Source: Candidatus Salinicoccus stercoripullorum (GTDB taxonomy: Bacteria; Bacillota; Bacilli; Staphylococcales; Salinicoccaceae). Taken from it: DNA of 37,990 bases. The notes beneath the pieces are model-generated. The model saw only the letters and a list, made by a program, of their open reading frames with translations, was not told the origin of the DNA and did no database searches. Positions 7,218-15,798 of this stretch are shown here, one piece after another. A program made the translations under genes and the position numbers. Location of the stretch: assembly GCA_019113295.1 (NCBI GenBank), contig DXHR01000027.1, forward strand, positions 1-37,990, written 5' to 3'. The first letter of the stretch is position 1. Every line of letters begins with the position of its first letter.

Positions 7218-8579
7218 ATGTCTCATGAAACATGGCTGATTATAGCCACGATCATCGGAATTGCGCTGTTGCTTTTCCTAATCATGAAAATCAAACTTCA
7301 TGCATTCGTTTCATTGCTTATTGCATCACTCTTCATCGGTGTCGCAAGCGGTATGAGCCCATTGGACATCATAGATGTCATTGAAACGGGGATGGGTGGT
7401 ACGCTCGGATTCATCGCTGTCGTCGTCGGACTCGGCGCCATGTTCGGTGAGGTCCTCAAAGTGTCGGGCGGTGCCGAACGGCTGGCTCTCACACTCATCG
7501 ACAAATTCGGTGAAAAGCGCTCGCAGTGGGCGCTCGGCTTTACAGGATTCCTCGTGTCGATTCCGGTATTTCTGGACGTTGCGCTGGTCATCCTGATTCC
7601 GATCATATACTCATTGGCACGAAAAACGAAGAAATCACTGCTGTACTATGGTATTCCGCTGCTCGCCGGCCTTGCTGTAGCACACAGTTTCGTGCCGCCG
7701 ACGCCGGGGCCGATGACTGTTGCTGCGATGCTCAGCGTAGATCTTGGCTGGGTCATTCTGTTCGGTATACTCGCCGGTATCCCGGCGATGATTCTTGCAG
7801 GTCCGGTGTTCGGTAAATATATCGGCGATAAAATGCATCTTGAAGTTCCGGACTATCAGAAACTCGATGAAGAGGTCTCCTCCATCAGGGAGGAAAAGGA
7901 TCTGCCGAGCTTCATGCTGGTATTCACGCTGATCCTGATTCCACTTGTCCTCATCCTCGTAAACACAGTGACAGGGGCGATCGTCGGGGAGGATTCAGGC
8001 AACCTGCTTGCCGAGGTCATCCAATTCGTCGGCCATCCGTTCGTGGCATTGATCATTACGGTCGTCCTCACGTTCATCACACTCGGCACAAGACGCGGCT
8101 ACTCCAGGGATGAAGTGCAGGAAGTTGCGACGAAGGCGCTTGAACCGGCAGGGATCATCATCCTCATCACGGGCGCCGGCGGTGTGTTCAAGGAAGTGCT
8201 GATCCAGAGCGGCGTTGGGGATGTCATGGGTAACATGGTTGTCGGTGCAGGTCTGCCGCTGGTCGTGGCAGCGTTCGTCATCACGACATTCGTACGGGTC
8301 GCACAGGGTTCCGCGACTGTTGCGATGGTGACCGGTGCCGGACTCATGGCGCCGATCATAGATATCAGTCCGGTCACCCAGCCGGAACTCGGTCTGATCG
8401 CCATCTCCATTGCGAGCGGCGCGACAGTGCTGTCCCATGTCAACGATTCCGGTTTCTGGCTGGTCAACCGCTTCTTCGGCATGACCACCGGGGAGACACT
8501 GAAATCCTGGACGGTCATGGAGACCATCATCGGACTGACAGGTTTTGCCGTCGTATTCATATTGAGCCTTGTCATCTGA
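7218..8579 (+). CDS. gntP: GntP-family gluconate/galactonate:H+ symporter
   Basis: 453 residues with about 12-14 hydrophobic segments across the chain. GntP-family features are GLGAMFGEVLKVSGGAERLA, FLVSIPVFLDVALVILIP, HSFVPPTPGPMTVAAML, and the C-terminal GSATVAMVTGAG and LSHVNDSGFWLVNRFFGMT. GntP proteins import gluconate and related sugar acids with protons across the cytoplasmic membrane. It is the last gene of the dgo operon (20 bp after dgoD, GAAAGGGG Shine-Dalgarno) and directly before gluconokinase, so it may serve both D-galactonate and D-gluconate. E. coli uses an MFS carrier, DgoT, at this step. Confidence 0.88.
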   Translation: MSHETWLIIATIIGIALLLFLIMKIKLHAFVSLLIASLFIGVASGMSPLDIIDVIETGMGGTLGFIAVVVGLGAMFGEVLKVSGGAERLALTLIDKFGEKRSQWALGFTGFLVSIPVFLDVALVILIPIIYSLARKTKKSLLYYGIPLLAGLAVAHSFVPPTPGPMTVAAMLSVDLGWVILFGILAGIPAMILAGPVFGKYIGDKMHLEVPDYQKLDEEVSSIREEKDLPSFMLVFTLILIPLVLILVNTVTGAIVGEDSGNLLAEVIQFVGHPFVALIITVVLTFITLGTRRGYSRDEVQEVATKALEPAGIIILITGAGGVFKEVLIQSGVGDVMGNMVVGAGLPLVVAAFVITTFVRVAQGSATVAMVTGAGLMAPIIDISPVTQPELGLIAISIASGATVLSHVNDSGFWLVNRFFGMTTGETLKSWTVMETIIGLTGFAVVFILSLVI

Positions 8580-8598
8580 TAAGAGACATAATATCATT

Positions 8599-8620
8599 CC
8601 CCGCCTCCGGCGGGGTTTTT
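8599..8620 (+). terminator. Rho-independent terminator of the galactonate operon
   Basis: CCCCGCC (8599-8605) and GGCGGGG (8609-8615) form a perfect 7-bp stem with a 3-nt loop, followed by TTTTT. Confidence 0.88.
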
Positions 8621-8647
8621 GTATACAGCGGCAAAAACACATATAAT
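8619..8647 (+). promoter_or_regulatory. Promoter of gluconokinase
   Basis: TATAAT (8642-8647) is perfect. TTGTAT (8619-8624) with a 17-bp spacer is a weak -35 lying in the T-tract of the preceding terminator. Confidence 0.55.
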
Positions 8648-8681
8648 GAAACTAATAATGACAGCGAAGGGCGGTTGTTCT

Positions 8682-10199
8682 ATGAAAAGACATATGATCG
8701 GTCTCGATATCGGCACTACGGCCGTCAAGGCGGTGCTGTTTGATACCGGCGGCACGTATATAGATAAAGAGACGGGGGAATATCCGCTCCATACACCTGA
8801 TGCGAAAACTGCGGAGCAGGATCCTGATGAGATACTTGAGCGCACTTTTGAGACGCTCCGTCTTCTGGTAACCCGCAACGGATGTGGCGGCAGCATCGAA
8901 TTCATTTCGTTCTCATCCGCCATGCACAGCATGATCCTGCTGGATAGGAAAGGGGAACGGCTTACTGAATGCATCACATGGGCGGACAGCCGTGCAGATA
9001 AGTACGCGGACCGGCTGAATGAAGATGACGGGATTGAAATCTATCATCGGACGGGGACGCCGATACATCCAATGAGCCCGCTTGTCAAACTGCTCCATTT
9101 TAAGAATGAAGAGCCGGAACTTTATATGCAGATCGGTAAAATAATGGGTATAAAGGAATATGTATTCGCACGGATCTCAGGCAGGTATGCAGTCGACCGC
9201 TCCATCGCGAGCAGCATGGGCATGATGAACCTCGAAACGTCGGAGTGGGACAGGGAAGTACTTGCCATGCTGGAGCTTTCGCCGGACCAGCTGCCTGCAC
9301 TTGTGGATACGACGGATATTTTCAATATGGATGGAGATGCGGCCGGTGATATAGGTATTTCCCGGGAAACGAAGCTCCATATCGGGGCGAGTGACGGGGT
9401 GCTGGCAAACCTTGGGGTGAATGCGATCCGTGAAGGTGATATCGCCATTACGATCGGTACGAGCGGTGCGATCCGCACGGTCATCGACACCCCACGTACG
9501 GATGAGAAGATGCGCACGTTCTGCTATCATCTGACACCTGACGCTTTCGTCATCGGAGGGCCGGTGAACAGCGGCGGCGTCATTTTAAGGTGGGTACGCG
9601 ATGAGCTGTGCCAGCAGGAAGTCGGCGAAGCGGATTCATGCGGCCGTGACCCGTATGAAATCATGACGGAAGCAGCGAAGGATGTGCCCGCAGGCAGCAA
9701 CGGACTGATATTCCATCCGTATCTTGCCGGCGAGCGCGCTCCTCTGTGGGATTCGAAAGCAGCGGGTTCATTCTGCGGCCTGACGCTCTCCCACGAACGC
9801 AAACATATGATCCGGGCGGCGATGGAAGGCGTGGTGTACAACCTGTACAGTGTATATCTTGCACTCCGGGAGCAGATGACGGAAGTGCACTCGATCAAAG
9901 CCAGCGGCGGATTTGCCCGAAGCACATTGTGGAAGCAGTTGATGGCGGACGTTTTCGGCGAAGTGCTGCATGTTCCGGAATCATATGAATCAAGTGCATT
10001 CGGCGCGTGCATACTGGGATTATATGCGTTGGATGAGATGGAAAACCTTGATGAGGCATCCCGTTTCATCGGTGAAGACGAGGTATATTCCCCTGATGAG
10101 GAAAACTATATGAAATATCAGGATATCATGAGTGCCTATATAGAGATCGGCAGATCACTCGGTGAGTTTTACGGACGCATGCAGGAGCTCAGGGAATGA
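8682..10199 (+). CDS. gntK: Gluconokinase, FGGY family
   Basis: 505 residues with the FGGY carbohydrate-kinase architecture. The N-terminal ATPase-fold motif is IGLDIGTTAVKAVLFD. Gluconokinase-type segments follow: FSSAMHSMILLD, ITWADSRADKYADRL, YHRTGTPIHPMSPLVKLLHF and SIASSMGMMNLE. The second half has HIGASDGVLANLG, ITIGTSGAIR, PYLAGERAPLWD, and the FGGY signature region ASGGFARSTLWKQLMADVFG. It makes 6-phosphogluconate from gluconate in the cytoplasm. The frame is open from 8619, but the family N-terminus begins at the ATG at 8682. It has its own promoter after a terminator, so it can be expressed apart from the dgo genes; the GntP just upstream is a natural partner. The next gene starts 22 bp after its stop. 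Confidence 0.9.
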   Translation: MKRHMIGLDIGTTAVKAVLFDTGGTYIDKETGEYPLHTPDAKTAEQDPDEILERTFETLRLLVTRNGCGGSIEFISFSSAMHSMILLDRKGERLTECITWADSRADKYADRLNEDDGIEIYHRTGTPIHPMSPLVKLLHFKNEEPELYMQIGKIMGIKEYVFARISGRYAVDRSIASSMGMMNLETSEWDREVLAMLELSPDQLPALVDTTDIFNMDGDAAGDIGISRETKLHIGASDGVLANLGVNAIREGDIAITIGTSGAIRTVIDTPRTDEKMRTFCYHLTPDAFVIGGPVNSGGVILRWVRDELCQQEVGEADSCGRDPYEIMTEAAKDVPAGSNGLIFHPYLAGERAPLWDSKAAGSFCGLTLSHERKHMIRAAMEGVVYNLYSVYLALREQMTEVHSIKASGGFARSTLWKQLMADVFGEVLHVPESYESSAFGACILGLYALDEMENLDEASRFIGEDEVYSPDEENYMKYQDIMSAYIEIGRSLGEFYGRMQELRE

Positions 10200-10221
10200 C
10201 TATGAAAAAGGAGGTGGGAAA

Positions 10222-11646
10222 ATGGATCTGAAAAATTTTTTCGATCATTTTCTCGAGGGAAATGAACTGGTGCGTGCCAATCTGATGAGCGATGAATCAT
10301 TCGATTCAATAGAGTCTCTGGCAGAATTCAAGACGGAAAGTATGACCGATAAAGACATCCTTGCCGAAATTTCGGCGCATCTATCGATGGGGGAAGCGGC
10401 GCTTATACGGGACCTTGTTGATGTTGAACCGGCGGATAATCTCCATCATATCGATTACGATGTGTCGAAATATGGTGTCCTGATCGACTATCAATACATA
10501 CTGGAGGAGGGGGACGGTGCCGGCGTCATCCATCATGACATCGTCATGGCAATAGACGCGGCACTTAAAGACAACGGAGTGCTGCCGGCAGTGGACATGT
10601 TCATCCACCGCGATGAAGATTTTAATCCAAGGGATATCTCACGCCTTGAAGGGATATACAGAGGGCCGATATACTGGCTCTATAACAATCTGACATGGCG
10701 GGAGCTGAAGGCGATGCTCAGACGGCTCGGCAGCATGACTGAAGGTAACCAGAAAGATGACTATCTGCGTCATATTACCTCCCTGCTCACATCCCCCCGG
10801 TTCCTCGAAGAGATACTGCTCCATATCGGGGATGAGGAATTCAAAATCATCCGGGACAACGTGGAAAAGGGTTATAATGTATACGAAGCGAAATCCAGAT
10901 GGGAGGAAGCGAAGAATCTGGGACTGATCGTCAAAGTACATGCCCATTACCTTGTGATGCATCAGAAAGTACTGGATGCTCTGAAAACCGTTGATTTCGA
11001 TGCTGTGAACAGAGATCGGCGGCCCCAGAGCGCAAATAGACCGACGCAGGGGGATTTCAATGCCTACTCCCTCATGTTCGAAGTCATGGAGACGCATGAA
11101 CCCGTCTGGCGGGAAGTGCAGGTGCCGGCTGGGCTGAATTTCTACGAACTCCATCTGGTCATCCGGGAAATCATGGGCTGGAGGAGCAGCAGCCCGTCAC
11201 GGTTCACGGCTGATGGTTTCACGGTATATGAATCCATGCTGCTGATGGATGAAGCGCAGGCGGACGGCGGGGAGACCGGCGGACTCGTTGCGAGCTTCAC
11301 TCAGGCCGATGCACTGCTCGAGCGGGCCGGGGAAGTTTATTACCTGTATGAATCGGTGGATGGGTATGTTGTGAAGATCAGTATAATGGACAGGATCAAC
11401 ATCGACTATCGGATACCGGCCATCCGTGACTACGGCGGCCCGGTGCCGATAGAGAATGTGGGCGGCCCTCACGGGCTGAAGCGAACGCTTGAGATCCTCG
11501 GCGACAGGCAGCACCCGGATTACGCCGAGACATTCGAGAAGGCGCGGATGATGAACTACCGGGAACGCTATCCGATGACGGCAATCAACAACAGACTGGA
11601 GAAGCAGTTTGACAAAGCCCACCCGGTGACTGAATTCAACATCTGA
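10222..11646 (+). CDS. pRiA4b ORF-3-like domain protein, long paralogue
   Basis: 474 residues; I cannot name a function. The C-terminal third, from about residue 280, is a pRiA4b ORF-3-like domain: AYSLMFEVMETHEPVWREVQVPAGLNFYELHLVIREIMGW, then a GGP element and YRERYPMTAINNRL. The usual Y-D-x-G-D-x-W-x-H-x-I core is degenerate here (YLYESVDGYVVKI). The N-terminal 150 residues resemble the start of the next protein (MDLxxF, then GxIHxDIVxAI). A central helical segment of about 130 residues (LTWRELKAMLRRLG to ALKTVDFDAV) is absent from the neighbour. AAGGAGG (10208-10214) fixes the ATG at 10222. It lies 22 bp after gntK and 15 bp before its paralogue, probably one transcript with both. Confidence 0.75.
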   Translation: MDLKNFFDHFLEGNELVRANLMSDESFDSIESLAEFKTESMTDKDILAEISAHLSMGEAALIRDLVDVEPADNLHHIDYDVSKYGVLIDYQYILEEGDGAGVIHHDIVMAIDAALKDNGVLPAVDMFIHRDEDFNPRDISRLEGIYRGPIYWLYNNLTWRELKAMLRRLGSMTEGNQKDDYLRHITSLLTSPRFLEEILLHIGDEEFKIIRDNVEKGYNVYEAKSRWEEAKNLGLIVKVHAHYLVMHQKVLDALKTVDFDAVNRDRRPQSANRPTQGDFNAYSLMFEVMETHEPVWREVQVPAGLNFYELHLVIREIMGWRSSSPSRFTADGFTVYESMLLMDEAQADGGETGGLVASFTQADALLERAGEVYYLYESVDGYVVKISIMDRINIDYRIPAIRDYGGPVPIENVGGPHGLKRTLEILGDRQHPDYAETFEKARMMNYRERYPMTAINNRLEKQFDKAHPVTEFNI

Positions 11647-11661
11647 TATTTGGAGGATAAA

Positions 11662-12603
11662 ATGGATCTAAGACGATTTTACCATGTGGTTTTAAAGGAC
11701 GATGCACTTGCAGACATGTCCGTTTCATATATCAACGATGACTATTTCATGTCGAAGATCGCGGAGAAAATGAAACCCGACGAACGCAGCCTGGTCAAAA
11801 AGCTGATGAAGGTCCGTCCATTATCCGGATTTTACGAGATTCCGATCAACCCGGGTAAATACTTTCACCTGATCAAGAACCGTATAATACTGCCGGGCGG
11901 TGAGGACAGCGGCTTCATCCATGTGGATGTGGTCCGGAGGCTCTCGCGCCTCATTGAGATCCATGAGGCAGAAAAAAGGTATGAAGAAAAAGAGAGTGAC
12001 ACGGTCCCCGCCTACAATGCACTGAAGCTCAGAATCACCCTGGAAGATGCGCATACACCGGTTTGGCGGGAAGTTACGGTGCCCCGGGATTTCAATTTCT
12101 ATGAACTGTCCGTCGTCATCCAGAAAGCGATGGGCTGGGAAGGCAGACATCTGTCATCATTCTTCGGCAGGGACGAAAGGATATTCGTACATGCGTTTGA
12201 AATGGAGGAGGGTCCGGAACACCTGCTGGCAAGTGAAACAGGAATAGATCCGCTTCTCGTCCGAGCCGGAGCCATCACCTACGTCTATGACTACGGTGAT
12301 GACTGGATGCATGAAATCGAGGTGCTGGAGAAAGTGACGCTGGACAATCCGGAAATACCGGAGGTTCTGCGCCATAAAGGGCCGGGGCCTATCGAAGATT
12401 CAGGCGGCGTTGATGGGTTCAGGGAAGTGCACGGGGCGATCAGAGACAAGGCACATCCTGAACATGAAGAATGGCTGCTCTGGGCGAAATCGCAGAATTA
12501 TAAAGAGAGATATCCTAAAAAATCAATCAACCGCACCCTGAAGAAGATATTCGGGGGCAAAGGACCGGTCACGGAGTCGAACGACCCGACGGTGGATATG
12601 TAA
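11662..12603 (+). CDS. pRiA4b ORF-3-like domain protein, short paralogue
   Basis: 313 residues. The N-terminus (MDLRRFYHVVLKDDALAD to DVVRRLSRLIEIHE) is like that of the preceding gene. From about residue 116 there is an intact pRiA4b ORF-3-like domain: LKLRITLEDAHTPVWREVTVP, FNFYELSVVIQKAMGW, the conserved YVYDYGDDWMHEIEVLEK, and DSGGVDGF. The domain is named from an Agrobacterium plasmid ORF and is widespread; its molecular role is unknown to me. GGAGGA (11652-11657) precedes the ATG at 11662; a TTG at 11650 in the same frame would add four residues and lies before the Shine-Dalgarno, so I reject it. The gene ends at a strong bidirectional terminator. Confidence 0.78.
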   Translation: MDLRRFYHVVLKDDALADMSVSYINDDYFMSKIAEKMKPDERSLVKKLMKVRPLSGFYEIPINPGKYFHLIKNRIILPGGEDSGFIHVDVVRRLSRLIEIHEAEKRYEEKESDTVPAYNALKLRITLEDAHTPVWREVTVPRDFNFYELSVVIQKAMGWEGRHLSSFFGRDERIFVHAFEMEEGPEHLLASETGIDPLLVRAGAITYVYDYGDDWMHEIEVLEKVTLDNPEIPEVLRHKGPGPIEDSGGVDGFREVHGAIRDKAHPEHEEWLLWAKSQNYKERYPKKSINRTLKKIFGGKGPVTESNDPTVDM

Positions 12604-12645
12604 AAACAGACGGCAGAAGCCATAATGGCTTCTGCCGTCTGTTTT
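12603..12645. terminator. Bidirectional terminator between convergent genes
   Basis: A 21-bp inverted repeat (12603-12623 against 12625-12645) with AAAA and TTTT ends gives a hairpin with U-tracts in either direction. The last base of the plus-strand stop and the whole minus-strand stop codon (12644-12646) are at its edges. Confidence 0.88.
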
Positions 12646-12910
12646 ATATCTCATCATCTGCCGAGGCATCGGAACGGAGTTCGTTGTAGTACTGGACACT
12701 GGTCATGGCACCTTCGTCCACCATGTTCGCATCCCGCTCCTCATCCGGCTTGCCGAGGTGGAGCGTGTAAGGATCGCTCGTCCAGCTCCCCGCCTTATCC
12801 ACGGCCTTATCAATTCCACGCTTCACTTTCTCCCGGTTGTCTTCCTTGGATAAATATGCAACACCCGCCACGACACACGCCGCACCGATCAATTTTGTGA
12901 CTTTTCCCAT
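12644..12910 (-). CDS. Small membrane-anchored protein, function unknown
   Basis: 88 residues. Residues 5-20 (TKLIGAACVVAGVAYL) form a single hydrophobic N-terminal segment, followed by a charged stretch (KEDNREKVKRGIDKAVDKAGSW) rather like YtxH-type small membrane proteins, and an acidic C-terminus (ASADDEI). I do not recognise a named family. On the minus strand AAGGGAAGG stands upstream of the ATG, which supports real translation. It is monocistronic and divergent from the MOSC gene. Its stop codon lies within the shared terminator. Confidence 0.65.
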   Translation of the reverse strand: MGKVTKLIGAACVVAGVAYLSKEDNREKVKRGIDKAVDKAGSWTSDPYTLHLGKPDEERDANMVDEGAMTSVQYYNELRSDASADDEI

Positions 12911-13060
12911 AATGTATCCTTCCCTTCAGGTAAAGAAAATATAGAGATTCAAGCAACCTTCATTCACCCTAATCATCTCACAATGCCGTGTAAAATGAAA
13001 ATGAAGAGCTTTGTTGCCGGACGGGCTGCAGCGGCATCTGCAACGTGTTAAAATAGACTG

Positions 13061-13066
13061 TATAAT
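13061..13066 (+). promoter_or_regulatory. Candidate -10 element for the MOSC/manP transcript
   Basis: TATAAT at 13061-13066 is perfect, but the -35 at a 17-bp spacing (CTGCAA, 13038-13043) is poor. It is the best promoter I see between 12911 and 13097. Confidence 0.4.
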
Positions 13067-13097
13067 AAAGAAAATTTCGCATTATGGGGGGATGGAA

Positions 13098-13802
13098 ATG
13101 GAGAAGCCTTGTATTGATAAATTATTCACCGGCGGGGTGAAGCAGCTGGGGAATCCGAATGCTGAAAATAAGCTCGAACGGCCTTGGAAAAGCGGCATTT
13201 TCAAAAAGGAAACGGAGAAAGCGGTCTTTCTATCCAAAACGGGTTTTACAGGTGATGATGTGGCTGACAAGAAAAACCATGGCGGACCTGAGAAGGCGGC
13301 GTTCGCGTATGCGGCGAAACATTATGCGCACTGGCGGCATGAGCTCGGGATTGACATTGCGCCGGGCGGCAACGGTGAGAACCTGTCTGTTACAGAGATG
13401 GATGAAGCATCCGTGTGCATCGGGGATACTTATCATGTGGGGGAAGCGCTCGTCCAGGTCTCCCAGCCGAGGCGTCCGTGCTGGAAGCCGGCGAGGCGCC
13501 ACGGGATACTCGACCTTGCGCTCAGGATCCAGAAGACGGGCAGGACGGGCTGGTATTTCCGCGTGCTCGAAGAAGGCAGGGTCAAAGCCGGTGACGGATT
13601 TCACCTTACCAGCCGTCCCTATCCGGAATGGACAGTCAGAACGGCGAATGAAGTGATGTATGAGCAGAAGGACAATATGAGTCTGACGGAGAGTCTGGCA
13701 TCATGTGAACTGCTCGCTGATAATTGGAAAAATACGTTAAATAAACGTCTCATTGGCAAGGAAGGGGGTATAGATAAGAGAGTCTATGGGCCGAACAGAT
13801 GA
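13098..13802 (+). CDS. MOSC-domain protein, YiiM-like
   Basis: 234 residues. The order KSGIFK, FTGDDVADKKNHGGPEKAAFAYAAKHYAHW, GGNGENLSVTEMDE, CIGDTYHVGEALVQVSQPRRPCWKPARRHG matches the MOSC superfamily of the YiiM type, with the conserved Cys in QPRRPCWK and a C-terminal three-helix tail (NMSLTESLASCELLADNWKNTL). MOSC proteins bind molybdenum cofactor or carry sulfur in molybdoenzyme detoxification of N-hydroxylated bases. The G-rich Shine-Dalgarno (13086-13091) is 6 nt from the ATG at 13098; an ATG at 13092 abuts it. The stop is 26 bp before the manP start, with no obvious metabolic link to mannose uptake. Confidence 0.82.
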   Translation: MEKPCIDKLFTGGVKQLGNPNAENKLERPWKSGIFKKETEKAVFLSKTGFTGDDVADKKNHGGPEKAAFAYAAKHYAHWRHELGIDIAPGGNGENLSVTEMDEASVCIGDTYHVGEALVQVSQPRRPCWKPARRHGILDLALRIQKTGRTGWYFRVLEEGRVKAGDGFHLTSRPYPEWTVRTANEVMYEQKDNMSLTESLASCELLADNWKNTLNKRLIGKEGGIDKRVYGPNR

Positions 13803-13828
13803 GTAAACCATACGGGGAGGCAAAATAT

Positions 13829-15787
13829 ATGAAACTGTTGGCGGTCACAGCGTGTCCGGTGGGCATCGCCCATACTTATATGGCGGCAGAGAACATTCAG
13901 AAGGCGGCAGATGAACTGGGTGTCGATATGAAAGTGGAGACACAGGGGTCGATTGGTGCTGAAAATGAATTGACAGATGAGGATATCGAATCTGCGGACG
14001 GCATCATCATCGCAAGTGACAAGGATGTATCAAAAGAAAGGTTCTTGGGCAAGAAGCTGCTTACAGTCGGTGTACAGGAAGGCATCAGAAAACCCGAAGA
14101 ACTGATCAGGCGCTTTGAAAACGGCGAAGTGCCCGTATATAAAGCGGGGATGAAAAAGGCGGATGAAGTGAAGGATGAGAAGAAAAAGAAAGAGAACCCG
14201 ATCTACCGGCATCTGATGAATGGTGTCTCCTATATGATTCCATTCATCGTCGTCGGCGGGCTTCTGATTGCGATTGCCCTGACGCTGGGCGGTGAGCAGA
14301 CGGAGGGGGGAATCGTCATCCCGGACGGTTCGTTCTGGAAGCAGGTCGAAGCGATCGGGGGCGCCTCTTTCGCGTTCATGGTGCCGATACTGGCGGGATA
14401 TATCGCCTATAGTATCGCTGACCGGCCGGGCCTTGCGCCGGGTGTCGTCGGCGGCTACATCGCAGCCAGCGGCAGCTTTTACGGTTCCGAGGCAAATGCA
14501 GGGTTCATCGGCGGGATCATTGCCGGTTTTCTGGCAGGGTATATCGTCCTCGTGCTCAAGAAGATCAAGGTGCCGAAAGCGATGGAACCTGTCATGCCGA
14601 TCATATTCCTGCCGATCATCGGCACGTTCATCGTCGGACTTTTATTCATCTATGTAATCGGTGCACCGGTATCCGCGCTGTTCGACGGGCTGACCAACTG
14701 GCTTGAAGGCATGCAGGGGGCAAGCTCCATCCTGCTTGCGGTCATACTCGGCGGCATGATTGCGGTCGATATGGGCGGGCCGTTCAACAAAGTCGCATTC
14801 CTTTTCGGTGTCGGCATGATTGCCGAAGGGAACTATGCGATCATGGGAGCCATTGCGGTCGCAATCTGTATCCCGCCGATCGGCATGGGACTTGCGACAT
14901 TCATCAATAAGAAGAAATACAACCCTGCGGAGATTGAAGCGGGCAAGGCGTCATTTACGATGGGACTCTTCGGGATTACTGAGGGGGCGATTCCATTCGC
15001 CGCACAGGATCCGCTCCGGGTTATCCCGAGCATCGTCACAGGATCCATGGCGGGTGCGGTCATCGCAATGCTCAGCGGAGTCGGTGATCATGTCGCGCAC
15101 GGCGGACCGATCGTCGCAGTGCTGGGGGCAGTGGACAACGTGCTGATGTTCTTTATCGCCGCTGCAGTCGGAGTCGTCGTTACGGCCTTCATGGTAAACG
15201 CACTCAAGAAGACAGTAAGTGCGGAAGCGGCCGGTGTCGGTGAAGTTACGGTGGAGGAAGAAGCTGAAGAGGCGGCAACACCAGTTTCTGCACCAAAAGA
15301 GGAAGAAACGGCAACCGGGAAAGTTGAAATGGAAAGATTGACAGACATCATGGATAAAGATCTGATTGAAGTGGATCTCGTGGGAACAGGACGTGATGCG
15401 GTCATCGATGAACTGATAGGAAAGCTGGATGACAAAGGTGTCCTTTCATCCAAAGAGACATACAAGGAAGCGATTCTCGCCAGGGAGGCCGAAGGCACGA
15501 CGGGAATGGGCATGAACATCGCCATCCCGCACGGCAAGTCGGATGCAGTGAAGCATCCCGCGGTAGCCTACGGCCGGAGTACGGAAGGGGTCGACTGGAA
15601 CAGCATGGATGGGACGGATGCCAGGCTGATCTTCATGATTGCCGTGCCGACCGAAGCGGCCGGAGATGCCCATCTGAAAATACTGCAGATGCTCTCGCGA
15701 AAGCTGATGGATAACGATTTCAGGAATGAGTTGCTGGAAGCTGACTCGAAAGAAGGGGTATATGAACTGCTGGAACAAGTAAAATAA
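13829..15787 (+). CDS. manP: Mannose-type PTS permease, EIIBCA (fructose family)
   Basis: 652 residues in the order IIB-IIC-IIA, the order and length of B. subtilis ManP and different from FruA (A-B-C). IIB covers about residues 1-105 with the phosphorylated Cys9 in TACPVGIAHTYMAAE. The IIC membrane domain runs from about 125 to 470 and has eight or more helices (GVSYMIPFIVVGGLLIAIALTLG; MGLFGITEGAIPFAAQDP). A linker rich in Glu and Ala leads to IIA, whose active His568 lies in IAIPHGKSDA. It takes up and phosphorylates the hexose to its 6-phosphate. GGGGAGG (13814-13820) is 8 nt before the chosen ATG; an ATG at 13799 overlapping the MOSC stop lacks a good site. ManA two genes downstream supports mannose as the substrate. 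No manR-type regulator is adjacent. Confidence 0.88.
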   Translation: MKLLAVTACPVGIAHTYMAAENIQKAADELGVDMKVETQGSIGAENELTDEDIESADGIIIASDKDVSKERFLGKKLLTVGVQEGIRKPEELIRRFENGEVPVYKAGMKKADEVKDEKKKKENPIYRHLMNGVSYMIPFIVVGGLLIAIALTLGGEQTEGGIVIPDGSFWKQVEAIGGASFAFMVPILAGYIAYSIADRPGLAPGVVGGYIAASGSFYGSEANAGFIGGIIAGFLAGYIVLVLKKIKVPKAMEPVMPIIFLPIIGTFIVGLLFIYVIGAPVSALFDGLTNWLEGMQGASSILLAVILGGMIAVDMGGPFNKVAFLFGVGMIAEGNYAIMGAIAVAICIPPIGMGLATFINKKKYNPAEIEAGKASFTMGLFGITEGAIPFAAQDPLRVIPSIVTGSMAGAVIAMLSGVGDHVAHGGPIVAVLGAVDNVLMFFIAAAVGVVVTAFMVNALKKTVSAEAAGVGEVTVEEEAEEAATPVSAPKEEETATGKVEMERLTDIMDKDLIEVDLVGTGRDAVIDELIGKLDDKGVLSSKETYKEAILAREAEGTTGMGMNIAIPHGKSDAVKHPAVAYGRSTEGVDWNSMDGTDARLIFMIAVPTEAAGDAHLKILQMLSRKLMDNDFRNELLEADSKEGVYELLEQVK

Positions 15788-15798
15788 GGATGATTGTC

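Noticed and set aside
13799-13828. Start of manP at the ATG overlapping the MOSC stop
   Set aside because: The strong GGGGAGG site lies downstream of it and serves the ATG at 13829, where the EIIB family N-terminus begins.
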